A stretch of DNA of 64,000 nucleotides. Source: Bog-756 sp963835465. Lineage in GTDB: Bacteria; Actinomycetota; Acidimicrobiia; Acidimicrobiales; RAAP-2. Under the pieces are notes generated by a model. It was not told where the DNA came from, ran no database searches, and saw nothing but the letters and a program-made list of their open reading frames with translations. How positions within the stretch are numbered: position 1 is the first letter of the stretch; the number at the start of each line of letters is the position of its first letter. Of the stretch, positions 38,671 to 47,338 are shown piece by piece. Position numbers and translations under genes: made by a program. The stretch lies in assembly GCA_963835465.1 (NCBI GenBank), contig CAWIFR010000001.1, positions 483,171 through 547,170 on the forward strand, in the 5' to 3' direction.

Positions 38671-40038
38671 TTAGCCGTGGGTGGCGGCGGCGGCCTGGAG
38701 CTCGAAGCCCACCAGCTTGCCCAGCCGCTCGGCGATGGCCTCGGCCACCCCGTCCCCGCGGGCCTCCACCATCACCCGGACCAGGGGCTCGGTGCCGCTC
38801 GGACGGAGGATGACCCGACCGTCGTCGCCCAGCCGGGCCACCTCCTCGGCCACCGCCGACCATACGGCGTCGGCCGACTCCAGCAGCTCGGTGTTGGGGA
38901 CGGGCACGTTGATCAGCACCTGGGGGACCCGGGTGACCAGGCCGTCGAGCAGTTCGGTGAGCGGCTTGCCCGATCGGGCAACCAGATCGGCGAGGACCAG
39001 ACCGGTGAGCAGGCCGTCCCCGGTGGTGGCGAGGCGCCGGAAGATGATGTGCCCGGACTGCTCACCTCCCAGGGAGAGCCCGTCCTTGTCCAGGGCGGCC
39101 AGCACGTTCCGGTCCCCCACCGCCGTCTCCTTCACGATGATGTCCCGCTCCTCCATGGCCAGGCGGAAGCCCAGGTTGGTCATCACCGTCACCACCACGG
39201 TGTTGCCGGCCAGCTGACCCCGCTCGGCCAGGTCCAGGGCGAACAGGGCGATGAGCTCGTCCCCGTTGACCAGGGCACCGTCGGGCCCGACGGCCAGGAG
39301 CCGGTCGGCATCGCCGTCGAGGGCCAGGCCCAGATCGGCATGGTGCTCGACCACGGCAGCGGCCAGGGTGCCCGTGGCCGTGGAGCCGCACCCGTCGTTG
39401 ATGTTGGTCCCGTCCGGATCGCAGCCGATGGCCACCACCTCGGCACCCAGGCCCTCGTAGAGCCCGGCAGCCAGTGCCGAGGCCGACCCGTTGGCGCTGT
39501 CCACCACCACCGAGAGCCCGTCCAGCCGCCGGCCCTCCAGGAGTGAGGCCAGGTGCTCCAGGTACTCCCGCCCCAGGCCGGGCTCGGCGGTGAGCCTCCC
39601 CACCCCGTGCCCCTCGAGCCGTCGCGGTCCCTTGACCGACGGGTCGAGGACCCGGGCCAGCTCGTCCTCGATGGCCGCCTCGGTCTCCTCGCTGAGCTTG
39701 GCCCCTCCGGCGCCGAACAGCTTGATGCCGTTGTCGGCGAAGGGATTGTGGGACGCCGAGATGACCACGGCAGGGACGTCGCGCACCGCGGACAGCCAGG
39801 CCAGGGCCGGCGTGGGGAGCACGCCGACGTCGACCACGTCGGCACCCTCGCTGGTCAGGCCGGCCGACAGCGCCGCCTCCAGCAGGGGTCCCGACCGACG
39901 GGTGTCCCGGCCGATCAGGAACGTGGCGGCCGTGATGGTGCGGGCCACGGCCCGTCCGAGCGCCAGGGTCAGCTCGGGCGTCAGCTCGACATTGGCGACG
40001 CCTCGGACCCCGTCGGTACCGAACCGGGTGGTGGCCAC
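38671..40038 (-). CDS. glmM: Phosphoglucosamine mutase
   Basis: 455 residues, intact. Converts GlcN-6-P to GlcN-1-P on the way to UDP-GlcNAc. Seen: TTRFGTDGVRGVANVELT, the phosphoserine loop VISASHNPFADNGIK, metal-binding LALDGDADR, GGEQSGHIIF, and RPSGTEPLVRVMVEA. GTG 40038 was chosen from the VATTRFGTDG start. It follows rpsI by 11 bases, so it may be transcribed with rplM-rpsI. Confidence 0.97.
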   Translation of the reverse strand: MATTRFGTDGVRGVANVELTPELTLALGRAVARTITAATFLIGRDTRRSGPLLEAALSAGLTSEGADVVDVGVLPTPALAWLSAVRDVPAVVISASHNPFADNGIKLFGAGGAKLSEETEAAIEDELARVLDPSVKGPRRLEGHGVGRLTAEPGLGREYLEHLASLLEGRRLDGLSVVVDSANGSASALAAGLYEGLGAEVVAIGCDPDGTNINDGCGSTATGTLAAAVVEHHADLGLALDGDADRLLAVGPDGALVNGDELIALFALDLAERGQLAGNTVVVTVMTNLGFRLAMEERDIIVKETAVGDRNVLAALDKDGLSLGGEQSGHIIFRRLATTGDGLLTGLVLADLVARSGKPLTELLDGLVTRVPQVLINVPVPNTELLESADAVWSAVAEEVARLGDDGRVILRPSGTEPLVRVMVEARGDGVAEAIAERLGKLVGFELQAAAATHG

Positions 40039-40049
40039 CGGACTTCGGA

Positions 40050-40448
40050 CTACCGCTTGGAGTACTGGGGCGCCTTGCGGGCCTTCTTCAGGCCGTACTT
40101 CTTTGACTCCTTCTCGCGTGCGTCCCGCGTGAGGAATCCCGCCTTCTTCAGGGTGGCCCGCAGCTCGGGGTCGAGCTCGCAGAGGGCCCGGGCGATGCCC
40201 AGTCGGAATGCACCGGCCTGGCCGGACACACCTCCGCCGTCGATGGTCACGTCGATGTCCCACGACTCGGTGGTCTCGGTGAGTCGCAGGGGCTCGGTGA
40301 CGATCATCCGGTGGGTGGCCGAGGTGAAGTAGTCCTCGAACTTCTGCCCGTTGACGGTGATGGCACCCTGGCCGGGGCGGATGCGCACGCGCGCCACCGC
40401 CCGCTTTCGGCGTCCGGTGGTCTGACAGATGGGGGCGACGTTGGCCAC
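40050..40448 (-). CDS. rpsI: Ribosomal protein S9
   Basis: 132 residues, uS9. Signatures TTGRRKRAVARVRIRPGQG and the C-terminal YGLKKARKAPQYSKR tail, which reaches the P-site tRNA and must end with Lys-Arg. Partner of rplM upstream in a two-gene operon. Confidence 0.97.
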   Translation of the reverse strand: MANVAPICQTTGRRKRAVARVRIRPGQGAITVNGQKFEDYFTSATHRMIVTEPLRLTETTESWDIDVTIDGGGVSGQAGAFRLGIARALCELDPELRATLKKAGFLTRDAREKESKKYGLKKARKAPQYSKR

Positions 40449-40525
40449 GGCGTGTTCCTCGCGTTCGATTCTCTGGTCGTTCGTTGGTTCGGGTGCTGGT
40501 CGTTCGAGCCGGTCCGGCGGGCGGC

Positions 40526-40993
40526 CTAGGCCCCGCTCCGGGCCGATGCCGTGCGACGGGCACCGGGAAGCTCGAGCGGTTCTGGGGACTGGGCCGCATG
40601 GGGATGCTCGGCACCCTTGTAGACCTTCAGCTTGGTGGCCATCTGGCGACCCAGCCGGTTCTTGGGCAGCATGCCGGTGATGGCGTTGCGCACGACGTCG
40701 TCGGACCGGTCGATCATCAGGTCGCTGTAGCTGGTGGCGGTGAGGCCGCCCGGATAGCCGCTGTGGCGATAGGCCATCTTGGCCTCCGCCTTGCCCGAGG
40801 TGAGGACCACCTTGTCGGCGTTGATCACGATGACGTGGTCGCCCATGTCGGTGTTGGGGGCGAAGGTGGGCTTGTGCTTGCCCCGCAGGACGGTGGCCAC
40901 CTCGGTGGCCAGGCGACCGAGCACCAACCCGTCGGCGTCGACGATGCGCCAGGCGCGGGTGATGTCAGCAGGCTTGGGTGAGAACGTGCGCAC
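40526..40993 (-). CDS. rplM: Ribosomal protein L13
   Basis: 155 residues, uL13. GTG 40993 starts VRTFSPKPADITRAWRIVDA; ADGLVLGRLATEVATVLRGKHK and GMLPKNRLGRQMATKLKVY match. The last 20 residues (PEPLELPGARRTASARSGA) are an unconserved tail. The 183 bases upstream, after truA, are likely its leader. Confidence 0.96.
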   Translation of the reverse strand: MRTFSPKPADITRAWRIVDADGLVLGRLATEVATVLRGKHKPTFAPNTDMGDHVIVINADKVVLTSGKAEAKMAYRHSGYPGGLTATSYSDLMIDRSDDVVRNAITGMLPKNRLGRQMATKLKVYKGAEHPHAAQSPEPLELPGARRTASARSGA

Positions 40994-41176
40994 GAGATGT
41001 CCTTGTCCGGTGGTACTGGGCCGGTGAGGCCGGGTGGTGGGGCACCCGGAAGAGCCGGGGCCGATGGATGCTGCCGATTCGGACCGCCTCGTAAGCGTTC
41101 TACGGGGTGTTCCGGTCCGCCCCTCGGCTGATCTGGCCAACCCGGCGACTGCCCAGGATACGACGAAACCGGTGCC

Positions 41177-42121
41177 TCAGGCAAGCCGGTCGGTCCCGTA
41201 GCGCACCTCCATCAGGGTCAGGCCCCAGGGCGGGGCGGGCTGGGCGGCCTGCTGGCGGTCGGCCGAGCGGAGGATCCACAGGATGTCCGAGGGACGCTTC
41301 CGGCCCCGGCCCACCTCGACCAGGGTGCCCACCAGCGAACGCACCATCTGGTGGCAGAAGGCCTTGGCTTCGATCTCGAAGGCCAACAGGCTGCCCACCA
41401 TAGGGACCAGGGCCGGGGTCGAGCCGGCGGCCGGGGCGGCCCGCCGGGAGGCCCGGAGGGTGCCGGTGCCCTCGGCGGTGCTCAGCTCGACCCACTGGGC
41501 GGCGATCACCTGCCGCGGGATCGGGTCGTGAGGGGACGTGCCCGGGACGCGGCGGCAGAAGGCCCGGAAGTCGTGCTCACCGAGCAGGGCGTCGGAGGCC
41601 GCCGCCATGGAGCGCAGGTCGAGCGGGTCGGCCACGTGCCAGGCCAGACCGGCCAGCAGGGGGTCGGCCACCGGGGCGTTGACCACCAGGTAGCGGTAGC
41701 GGCGGGCGGTGGCCGAGTGGCGGGCGTCGAAACCGTCCGGGGCCACCTCGGCGCCCCGCACCACGATGGCCGGGCCGAGCTGGCTGTTGCACGACGACAC
41801 CACCGCGGCCGGATCGAGGCCGGCGGACCGCTCGGCCGGGATGTCGAAGTGGACCACCTGGTTGAGGGCGTGCACACCCGTGTCGGTCCGGCCGGCGCAG
41901 GTCAGGGCCACCGGGGCCCGCACCACCCGGCCGAGGGCCACGGCCAGGGCCCCGGCCACCGTCGACTGGTCGCGCTGGGCGGCGAAGCCGTGGAAGGTGG
42001 AGCCGTCGTAGGCCACGGTCATCCGCCACCGGACCGTCCCGGCCGGGACGGTCACGTCACCGCCGTCGGGGCCTTCACCGATCCGGCCGCCCGACCCCCC
42101 GGTGCCGGGGGGTGGGCTCAC
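41177..42121 (-). CDS. truA: tRNA pseudouridine(38-40) synthase
   Basis: 314 residues. Makes pseudouridine at 38-40 of tRNA anticodon arms. The catalytic Asp lies in CAGRTDTGVHALNQ. VAYDGSTFHGFAAQ at the N-terminus and EAKAFCHQMVRSLVGTLVEVG at the C-terminus fit. GTG 42121 overlaps the rplQ stop (GTGA); the first 30 residues (Gly/Pro-rich) may not be translated. Last gene of the alpha operon, as in many bacteria. Confidence 0.95.
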   Translation of the reverse strand: MSPPPGTGGSGGRIGEGPDGGDVTVPAGTVRWRMTVAYDGSTFHGFAAQRDQSTVAGALAVALGRVVRAPVALTCAGRTDTGVHALNQVVHFDIPAERSAGLDPAAVVSSCNSQLGPAIVVRGAEVAPDGFDARHSATARRYRYLVVNAPVADPLLAGLAWHVADPLDLRSMAAASDALLGEHDFRAFCRRVPGTSPHDPIPRQVIAAQWVELSTAEGTGTLRASRRAAPAAGSTPALVPMVGSLLAFEIEAKAFCHQMVRSLVGTLVEVGRGRKRPSDILWILRSADRQQAAQPAPPWGLTLMEVRYGTDRLA

Positions 42122-42471
42122 ACCAGTTCGATGCGGGCCATGGGGGCGTTGTCACCCAGACGGTTGCCCAACTTCAGGATCCGGGTGTACCCGCCGGGCC
42201 GCTCGGCGTAGCGGGGCCCGATCTCGTCGAACAGCTTGTGGGCCATGTCCTTGTCACGGATGAAGGCCACGACATTGCGCTGACGGGCCACGCCACCCTT
42301 GGCCGCGGCCGTGATCACCTTCTCGGCCACCGGGCGGAGCGCCTTGGCCTTGGCCTCGGTGGTCACCAGGTATTCGGCCGCGATGAGGGAGGCCACCAGG
42401 TTTCCCATCATCGCCTTCTGGTGGGCGGAGCTACCGCCGAAGCGGCGTCCCTTCTTGGGAGTCCCGAGCAT
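42118..42471 (-). CDS. rplQ: Ribosomal protein L17
   Basis: 117 residues, bL17. Starts MLGTPKKGRRFGGSSAHQKAM; the typical KAMMGNLVASLI and GYTRILKLGNRLGDNAPMA segments are present. Overlaps truA and follows rpoA by 10 bases. Confidence 0.97.
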   Translation of the reverse strand: MLGTPKKGRRFGGSSAHQKAMMGNLVASLIAAEYLVTTEAKAKALRPVAEKVITAAAKGGVARQRNVVAFIRDKDMAHKLFDEIGPRYAERPGGYTRILKLGNRLGDNAPMARIELV

Positions 42472-42481
42472 GGCCTGTCCC

Positions 42482-43420
42482 TCAGTCCTTGACCCGCAGG
42501 GACAGTCCCCGCTCGTCGAGCTTCTGCAGCACCTCGTCGAGCGACTTCTGTCCGAAGTTGGTGATGTTGAGGAGATCGTCCAGGGTGCGGTCGACCAGCT
42601 CGCCGATGGTGTTGATCTGGGCCCGCTTCAGGCAGTTGCGGGGACGCTCGGTGAGGTCCAGGTCCTCGATGCGGAGGTCGAGGTCCGGGGAGCCGGTGCC
42701 GACGGTTCCGACTTCGCCGAGCTCGAGGCCCATGGGCTCGTCCTCCAGGTCGGCGACCAGGCCCACCAGGGTGCGCAGGGTGTCGCCCGCCGAGGCCAGG
42801 GCCTCACGGGGCGACAGCGAGCCGTCGGTCTCGATGTCCAGCACCAGTCGGTCGAAGTCGGTGGACTGCTCCACCCGGACCGGCTCGACGGTGAAGGCCA
42901 CGCGGCGAACCGGGGAGAAGATGGCGTCCACCGGGATCACCCCGATGGTGGTGGAGCGCTTGTTCTTGTCCGCCGACAGGTAGCCCCGGCCCCGCTCCAC
43001 GGTGAGGTCCACGGCCAGGCGACCCTTGGCGTTGAGCGAGGCGATGTGCTGGGTGGGGCTGAGCACCTCGACATCGGCGGTGACCTGGAGGTCGCCGGCC
43101 GTGGCGTCGCCGGGGCCGCGCTTGTCCAGGCGGATGGTCACCGGCTCCTCGCTGTGCACCCGGAACAGGAGGTCCTTCAGGTTCAAGATGAGGTCGGTCA
43201 CGTCCTCTTTGACGCCGGGAAGGGTGGTGAACTCGTGGAGGGCGTCGTCGAACCGGACCTGGGTGATGGAGGCGCCGGGAATGGACGACAGGAGCGTGCG
43301 GCGGAGGGAGTTCCCAAGGGTGTGCCCGAAACCGGGGTCGAGCGGTCCCACGGCGAACCGCTGGCGGTTGTCCTCTTCTTCACCGATGGATTCGACGGTG
43401 GGTCGTTGGATGATGAGCAT
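42482..43420 (-). CDS. rpoA: RNA polymerase alpha subunit
   Basis: 312 residues. N-terminal assembly domain (about 1-235: GFGHTLGNSLRRTLLSSIPG, with the typical arginine-rich turn) and C-terminal domain for promoter UP elements and activators (RPRNCLKRAQINTIGELV, NITNFGQKSLDEVLQKL). Full length, intact. Confidence 0.98.
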   Translation of the reverse strand: MLIIQRPTVESIGEEEDNRQRFAVGPLDPGFGHTLGNSLRRTLLSSIPGASITQVRFDDALHEFTTLPGVKEDVTDLILNLKDLLFRVHSEEPVTIRLDKRGPGDATAGDLQVTADVEVLSPTQHIASLNAKGRLAVDLTVERGRGYLSADKNKRSTTIGVIPVDAIFSPVRRVAFTVEPVRVEQSTDFDRLVLDIETDGSLSPREALASAGDTLRTLVGLVADLEDEPMGLELGEVGTVGTGSPDLDLRIEDLDLTERPRNCLKRAQINTIGELVDRTLDDLLNITNFGQKSLDEVLQKLDERGLSLRVKD

Positions 43421-43529
43421 GCTGATCAGGGCTCCTCGGCAGTCTGGTGCGCGGTGTCGGTAGTGGTCGGGCGGATTGGGTCGGTCGTGGGTGGCTCAGG
43501 CGGTGGGCATGGCCGGTTGGAGGGGTCGG

Positions 43530-44177
43530 CTACTTCGAGTACAGCTCGACGATGAGCTGCTCTTGCACCGGCTCGTCGATGTGCTCGCGCAGGGGCAGCG
43601 AGAACACCCGGACTTCGAAGCGGTCCCCGACCGTCTCCAGCCAGGGGGGCAGCTGCCGGTCGAGGGTGTCCATGTTGCGGCGGACGTGGAACAGCTCTCG
43701 GGACGAGGGCTTCAGGGCCACGACGTCGCCCTGGCGAACCCGGTAGCTGGGGATGGTGACCCGCTTGCCGTTGACCAGCACGTGGCCGTGGCGGACGAAC
43801 TGGCGGGCCTGGGACCGGCTGGCCCCCCACCCGGCCCGGAAGGCCACGTTGTCGAGGCGCTGCTCCAGCATTCGGAGCAGGTTCTCGCCGGTGATCCCGG
43901 GGGCCCGGCTGGCCTCCACGTAGAGGTTGTGGAACTGCCGCTCGAGCAGTCCGTAGATGCGGCGGGCCTTCTGCTTCTCCCGCAGCTGGCCGAGGTACTC
44001 CGAGCCCTGGCGCATACGGTCGCGGCCGTGCTCCCCTGGCGGGTAGGCGCGGCTGTGACGGTCGGTCACCGCCTCGGAGACTGGGCACTTCATCGAGTAG
44101 CAGCGCTCTCCCTTCAAGAAGAGCTTGGTGCGCTCGCGCCGACAGAGGCGGCAGACGGGTCCGGTGTATCGAGCCAT
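43530..44177 (-). CDS. rpsD: Ribosomal protein S4 (zinc-binding form)
   Basis: 215 residues, uS4. The N-terminus has a zinc motif (CRLC ... CYSMKC), so this is the C+ form used in zinc-replete cells. The S4 RNA-binding domain (VRHGHVLVNGKRVTIPSYRV) is typical. S4 often represses the alpha operon by binding its mRNA. Confidence 0.97.
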   Translation of the reverse strand: MARYTGPVCRLCRRERTKLFLKGERCYSMKCPVSEAVTDRHSRAYPPGEHGRDRMRQGSEYLGQLREKQKARRIYGLLERQFHNLYVEASRAPGITGENLLRMLEQRLDNVAFRAGWGASRSQARQFVRHGHVLVNGKRVTIPSYRVRQGDVVALKPSSRELFHVRRNMDTLDRQLPPWLETVGDRFEVRVFSLPLREHIDEPVQEQLIVELYSK

Positions 44178-44208
44178 AAGAGTTCCTTGTTTCCCTTCGT
44201 CCCCGGCC

Positions 44209-44616
44209 CTAGACCCGACGCCGCTTCTTGGGGCGGCAGCCGTTGTGGGGGATGGGGGTCACGTCTTTGATGCCGGCCACCTCGATGCCGGCGGCGGCCA
44301 GTGAGCGGATGGCCGTCTCCCGTCCCGAGCCGGGGCCCCGGACCAGGACGTCGACCCGGCGCACGCCGTGCTCCATGGCCTTCTTGGCGCACTGCTCGGC
44401 AGCCAGCTGGGCGGCGAACGGCGTGGACTTCCGAGAACCCTTGAAGCCCACGTTGCCAGCCGAGGCCCAGGCCAGCACGTTGCCCTCGGGGTCGGCGATG
44501 GAGACGATCGTGTTGTTGAACGAGCTCTTGATGTGGGCCACGCCGAAGGTGATGTTCTTGCGCTCGCGCTTGCGGGGGCGGCGGGCCCCGGCGGCGGGCT
44601 TGGTGGTCTTGGCCAT
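44209..44616 (-). CDS. rpsK: Ribosomal protein S11
   Basis: 135 residues, uS11. Central blocks GVAHIKSSFNNTIVSIAD and the C-terminal DVTPIPHNGCRPKKRRRV are conserved. Its start shares one base with the rpsM stop (TAATG). Confidence 0.97.
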   Translation of the reverse strand: MAKTTKPAAGARRPRKRERKNITFGVAHIKSSFNNTIVSIADPEGNVLAWASAGNVGFKGSRKSTPFAAQLAAEQCAKKAMEHGVRRVDVLVRGPGSGRETAIRSLAAAGIEVAGIKDVTPIPHNGCRPKKRRRV

Positions 44617-44993
44617 TACTTGCGAACCTTCTTCTTTCCGGCGACCGTCTTCTTCGGTCCCTTACGGGTGCGTGCGTTGGTGTGGGTCCGCTGGCCGTGG
44701 ACCGGGAGCCCCTTGCGGTGACGGATGCCCTGGTAGCAGCCGATCTCCATCTTCCGCTTGATGTCCTGGGACACGTCGCGGCGGAGATCGCCCTCGACCT
44801 GGAGGTTGGCGTCGATGTAGTTGCGGAGCCGGGTCACCTCTTCGTCGGTGAGGTCCCGGACCCGTGTGTCGCGGCTGGTCTCGGTCGCGTCACAGATCTG
44901 CTGTGAGGTGGTCCGGCCGATGCCGAAGATGTAGGTGAGGGAGATCTCCAGCCGCTTCTCACGGGGGATGTCCACGCCTGAAATGCGGGCCAC
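44616..44993 (-). CDS. rpsM: Ribosomal protein S13
   Basis: 125 residues, uS13. Starts MARISGVDIPREKRLEISLTYI; helix-two-turn-helix region and the basic C-terminal tail (RTHTNARTRKGPKKTVAGKK) that contacts tRNA and S19 are present. Confidence 0.97.
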   Translation of the reverse strand: MARISGVDIPREKRLEISLTYIFGIGRTTSQQICDATETSRDTRVRDLTDEEVTRLRNYIDANLQVEGDLRRDVSQDIKRKMEIGCYQGIRHRKGLPVHGQRTHTNARTRKGPKKTVAGKKKVRK

Positions 44994-45029
44994 GTTGCTT
45001 CCTTCTCTCTTACGCCTGATCCATGTGCA

Positions 45030-45143
45030 TCAACCCTGGCGCTGCTTGTGCCGCGGGTTTTCGCAGATGACGATGACCCGCCGGTGCCGGCGGATCACTT
45101 TGCACTTCTCACACATCGGCTTGACGCTGGGTCGAACCTTCAC
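45030..45143 (-). CDS. rpmJ: Ribosomal protein L36 (zinc-binding form)
   Basis: 37 residues, bL36, starting at GTG 45143 (MKVRPSVKPMCEKCKVIRRH) and ending RHKQRQG. Cys-11, Cys-14, Cys-27 and His-33 form the zinc site, so this is the C+ form. It is too short for automatic callers with high cut-offs. Lies between infA and rpsM, its standard place. Confidence 0.97.
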   Translation of the reverse strand: MKVRPSVKPMCEKCKVIRRHRRVIVICENPRHKQRQG

Positions 45144-45302
45144 GTTCTCGTCCTCGAGTCCTCTACGGTCAGTCTCTACTGGTCCTGGTCATTCCGTGCT
45201 GCGTCCTGCTGCTGCGGCCCTGCTGCCGGTGCTCTGGTCCTGCCACCGGCCCTGCCCTCTGGCCCCGCCCGACCGGTGCCGTCCACCGGCCCACCGGACC
45301 GG

Positions 45303-45527
45303 CTACTTGTAGCGGTAGGTGATCCGGCCCCGAGCCAGGTCATAGGGGGTGATCTCCACCTGCACCTTGTCACCGGGAAGAATCCGGATGCGGTGCATCC
45401 GCATCTTTCCGGAGCTGTGGGCCAGCACCTTGTGGCCGTTCTCGAGCTCCACGCGGAACATGGCGTTGGGCAGTGGCTCGACGACCGTACCCTCCAGCAC
45501 GATGGCATCTTCCTTGGGCTTGGGCAG
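45303..45527 (-). CDS. infA: Translation initiation factor IF-1 with a CTG start
   Basis: 74 residues, OB fold, binds the 30S A site. The sequence after the start, LPKPKEDAIVLEGTVVE, aligns with the family's M-P-K start. No ATG, GTG or TTG is in frame at that point. GAGGAG ends 6 bases before CTG 45527, an excellent ribosome-binding site. From there the length is exactly right (usual 72-73). Also conserved: LPNAMFRVELENGHKVLAH, SGKMRMHRIRILPGDKV and LARGRITYRYK. A sequencing change from ATG cannot be excluded. Confidence 0.92.
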   Translation of the reverse strand: MPKPKEDAIVLEGTVVEPLPNAMFRVELENGHKVLAHSSGKMRMHRIRILPGDKVQVEITPYDLARGRITYRYK

Positions 45528-45696
45528 GTGAATCTCCTCAATAGTCTTTCGGTCTTGTCCGCTCGGCCAGGGCCGAGCGTGCGCCACGAACGACCAGCAT
45601 GTCGTCCGTCCGCACCGCAATCGGGGGCACACCAGAGGAGCGCCACCAGGAGCGGGATCGGCATGCCACCACACAACCGTGGCCAGCCGAACGACC

Positions 45697-45725
45697 AGTT
45701 TAGCCCTTCGGCACCAAATTGCCAG
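45697..45725 (-). promoter_or_regulatory. Putative infA promoter
   Basis: Minus-strand -35 CTGGCA (45720-45725) and -10 TAAACT (45697-45702) with a 17-base spacer, about 170 bases upstream of the infA start. A 7-bp inverted repeat overlaps the -35 box. This would allow infA, rpmJ and the alpha-operon genes to be read separately from the spc operon. Confidence 0.5.
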
Positions 45726-45749
45726 TCCGACCCCGATTTCCGGGCAATT
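45717..45749. repeat. Inverted repeat overlapping the infA promoter
   Basis: The arms AATTGCC (45717-45723) and GGCAATT (45743-45749) are separated by 19 bases. The left arm overlaps the -35 box of the proposed infA promoter. AT-rich arms in a very GC-rich background suggest an operator, though no regulator can be named. Confidence 0.4.
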
Positions 45750-45789
45750 CGCGCCGGTCCGGTCGGCATGGAGGGCCGCGGACCCCGGC

Positions 45790-46533
45790 TCAGAGGACCG
45801 TGAACACCTCCGGGCCGTCGTCGGTCACGGCGATGGTGTGCTCGAAATGGGCCGACAGCCGGCCGTCGGCGGTCACCACGCTCCACCCGTCGTCGAGCTG
45901 GAGGGTGCCCGGGCCCCCAGCGTTGACCATGGGCTCGACGGCGAAGACCATCCCCGACTTCAGCATGGGGCCGCCGGAACCGGGCCAGTAGTTGGGGACC
46001 TGGGGCTCCTCGTGCATGGCCGTGCCGATGGCGTGGCCCACATACTCCCGGACCACCGAGAACCCGGCCGCCTCGGCCACCTGCTGGACCGCCCGTCCGA
46101 CCTCGTGGAGACGGTTCCCCGGGGTCAGCTGGTCGATGCCGGCGAACAGGCTCCGCTCGGTGACCTCCATCAGCCGGGCGGCCTCGGCCGAGACCTCGCC
46201 CACGCCGGCGGTGTAGGCGGCGTCGCCGTGGTAGCCCTCGATGATGGCGCCACAGTCCACCGAGATGATGTCCCCCTCCTCCAGGACCACGTCCGCAGAG
46301 GGGATGCCGTGGACGATCATCGAGTTGGGTGACGTGCAGACCACCGCGGGGAAGCCGTGGTAGTTGAGGAAGTTGGAGCCCGCGCCCCGCTTCTCCAGCA
46401 CCTGGCGGGCCACCCGGTCGATGTCGGCGGTGGTCACCCCGGGCTTGATCACCTCCCGGGTGGCCTCGTGGATCTCGGCCACCACCCGGCCGGCCCGGCG
46501 CATCTTGGCCAGTTCGTCGGCGTTTCGTCTCAT
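45790..46533 (-). CDS. map: Methionine aminopeptidase, type I
   Basis: 247 residues, removes N-terminal Met from new proteins. Metal ligands: two Asp in VDCGAIIEGYHGDAAYTAGV, His in GHAIGTAMHEEPQVPNY, Glu in VEPMVNAGG and Glu in FEHTIAV. Intact. Sits in the spc operon between adk and infA as in most Gram-positives. Confidence 0.97.
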   Translation of the reverse strand: MRRNADELAKMRRAGRVVAEIHEATREVIKPGVTTADIDRVARQVLEKRGAGSNFLNYHGFPAVVCTSPNSMIVHGIPSADVVLEEGDIISVDCGAIIEGYHGDAAYTAGVGEVSAEAARLMEVTERSLFAGIDQLTPGNRLHEVGRAVQQVAEAAGFSVVREYVGHAIGTAMHEEPQVPNYWPGSGGPMLKSGMVFAVEPMVNAGGPGTLQLDDGWSVVTADGRLSAHFEHTIAVTDDGPEVFTVL

Positions 46534-46657
46534 CGTGCCCTGTGCCTCATGGTGTCCTTGCGCTCATGCCGACGGCCAGCAGGTGGCCGAGCCGCCGCCC
46601 ACGCCGCCCTCGTGGAGCTGATCGGGTGAATGTGCTCCTGCCATCGTACGGAGGGTC

Positions 46658-47338
46658 TCACACCGGCCAACCGGCCTTCTTCCCGCGTCGCTGTTCGATG
46701 ACCTTGACCATCCGTCGGGTCACTGCGTCGGGTGAGCCGGTGCCGGGAACCGACTCCAGCTGGCCCCGGTCCCGGTACCACTCGATGAGCGGAGCGGTCT
46801 GGCGCTCGTAGAGCTCGAGCCGTCGCTCGATGGCCTCCTCGGTGTCGTCCTCCCGCTGGACCACCTCCCCGCCGCAGACGTCGCAGGTCCAGTTGATCAG
46901 CGGGGGCGACGACAGGGAGTAGTTGGCCCCGCAGTCCATGCACACCCGACGGGCCGCCAGGCGCCGGAGCACCTGACTGGTGTGGATCTCGATGTCGATG
47001 GCCAGGTCGAGGTCATAGGGGGCGAGGACCGAGGCCAGCTGCTCGGCCTGGGCCACGGTGCGGGGGCACCCGTCGAGAATGAAGCCGCGGGCCCGGACAT
47101 CGCTCTCCCCCAGCCGCTCGGCCACCATCTCCATGATCAGGTCGTCGCCGAGGAGCTCGCCCCGGTCCATCAGGTCCTTGGCCTTCAGCCCGATGGCCGT
47201 GCCCTGCTTGACGGCGCCCCGGAGCATGTCCCCCGTGGAGACGTGGGGCACCACGTAGTGGTGGGAGAGGCGCACACACTGCGTCCCCTTGCCTGCCCCC
47301 TGTTTGCCGAGGACAACGAGCCTGGCTCCGGGTACCAC
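46658..47338 (-). CDS. adk: Adenylate kinase with zinc-type lid
   Basis: 226 residues, 2 ADP to ATP plus AMP. P-loop GKQGAGKGTQC (Gln where most have Pro). The long lid carries a CMDC ... CDVC four-cysteine zinc finger, as in Gram-positive enzymes, unlike the short-lid form typical of mycobacteria. GILDGCPRTVAQAEQL-like NMP region present. GTG 47338 directly follows the secY stop (TAAGTG). Confidence 0.96.
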   Translation of the reverse strand: MVPGARLVVLGKQGAGKGTQCVRLSHHYVVPHVSTGDMLRGAVKQGTAIGLKAKDLMDRGELLGDDLIMEMVAERLGESDVRARGFILDGCPRTVAQAEQLASVLAPYDLDLAIDIEIHTSQVLRRLAARRVCMDCGANYSLSSPPLINWTCDVCGGEVVQREDDTEEAIERRLELYERQTAPLIEWYRDRGQLESVPGTGSPDAVTRRMVKVIEQRRGKKAGWPV

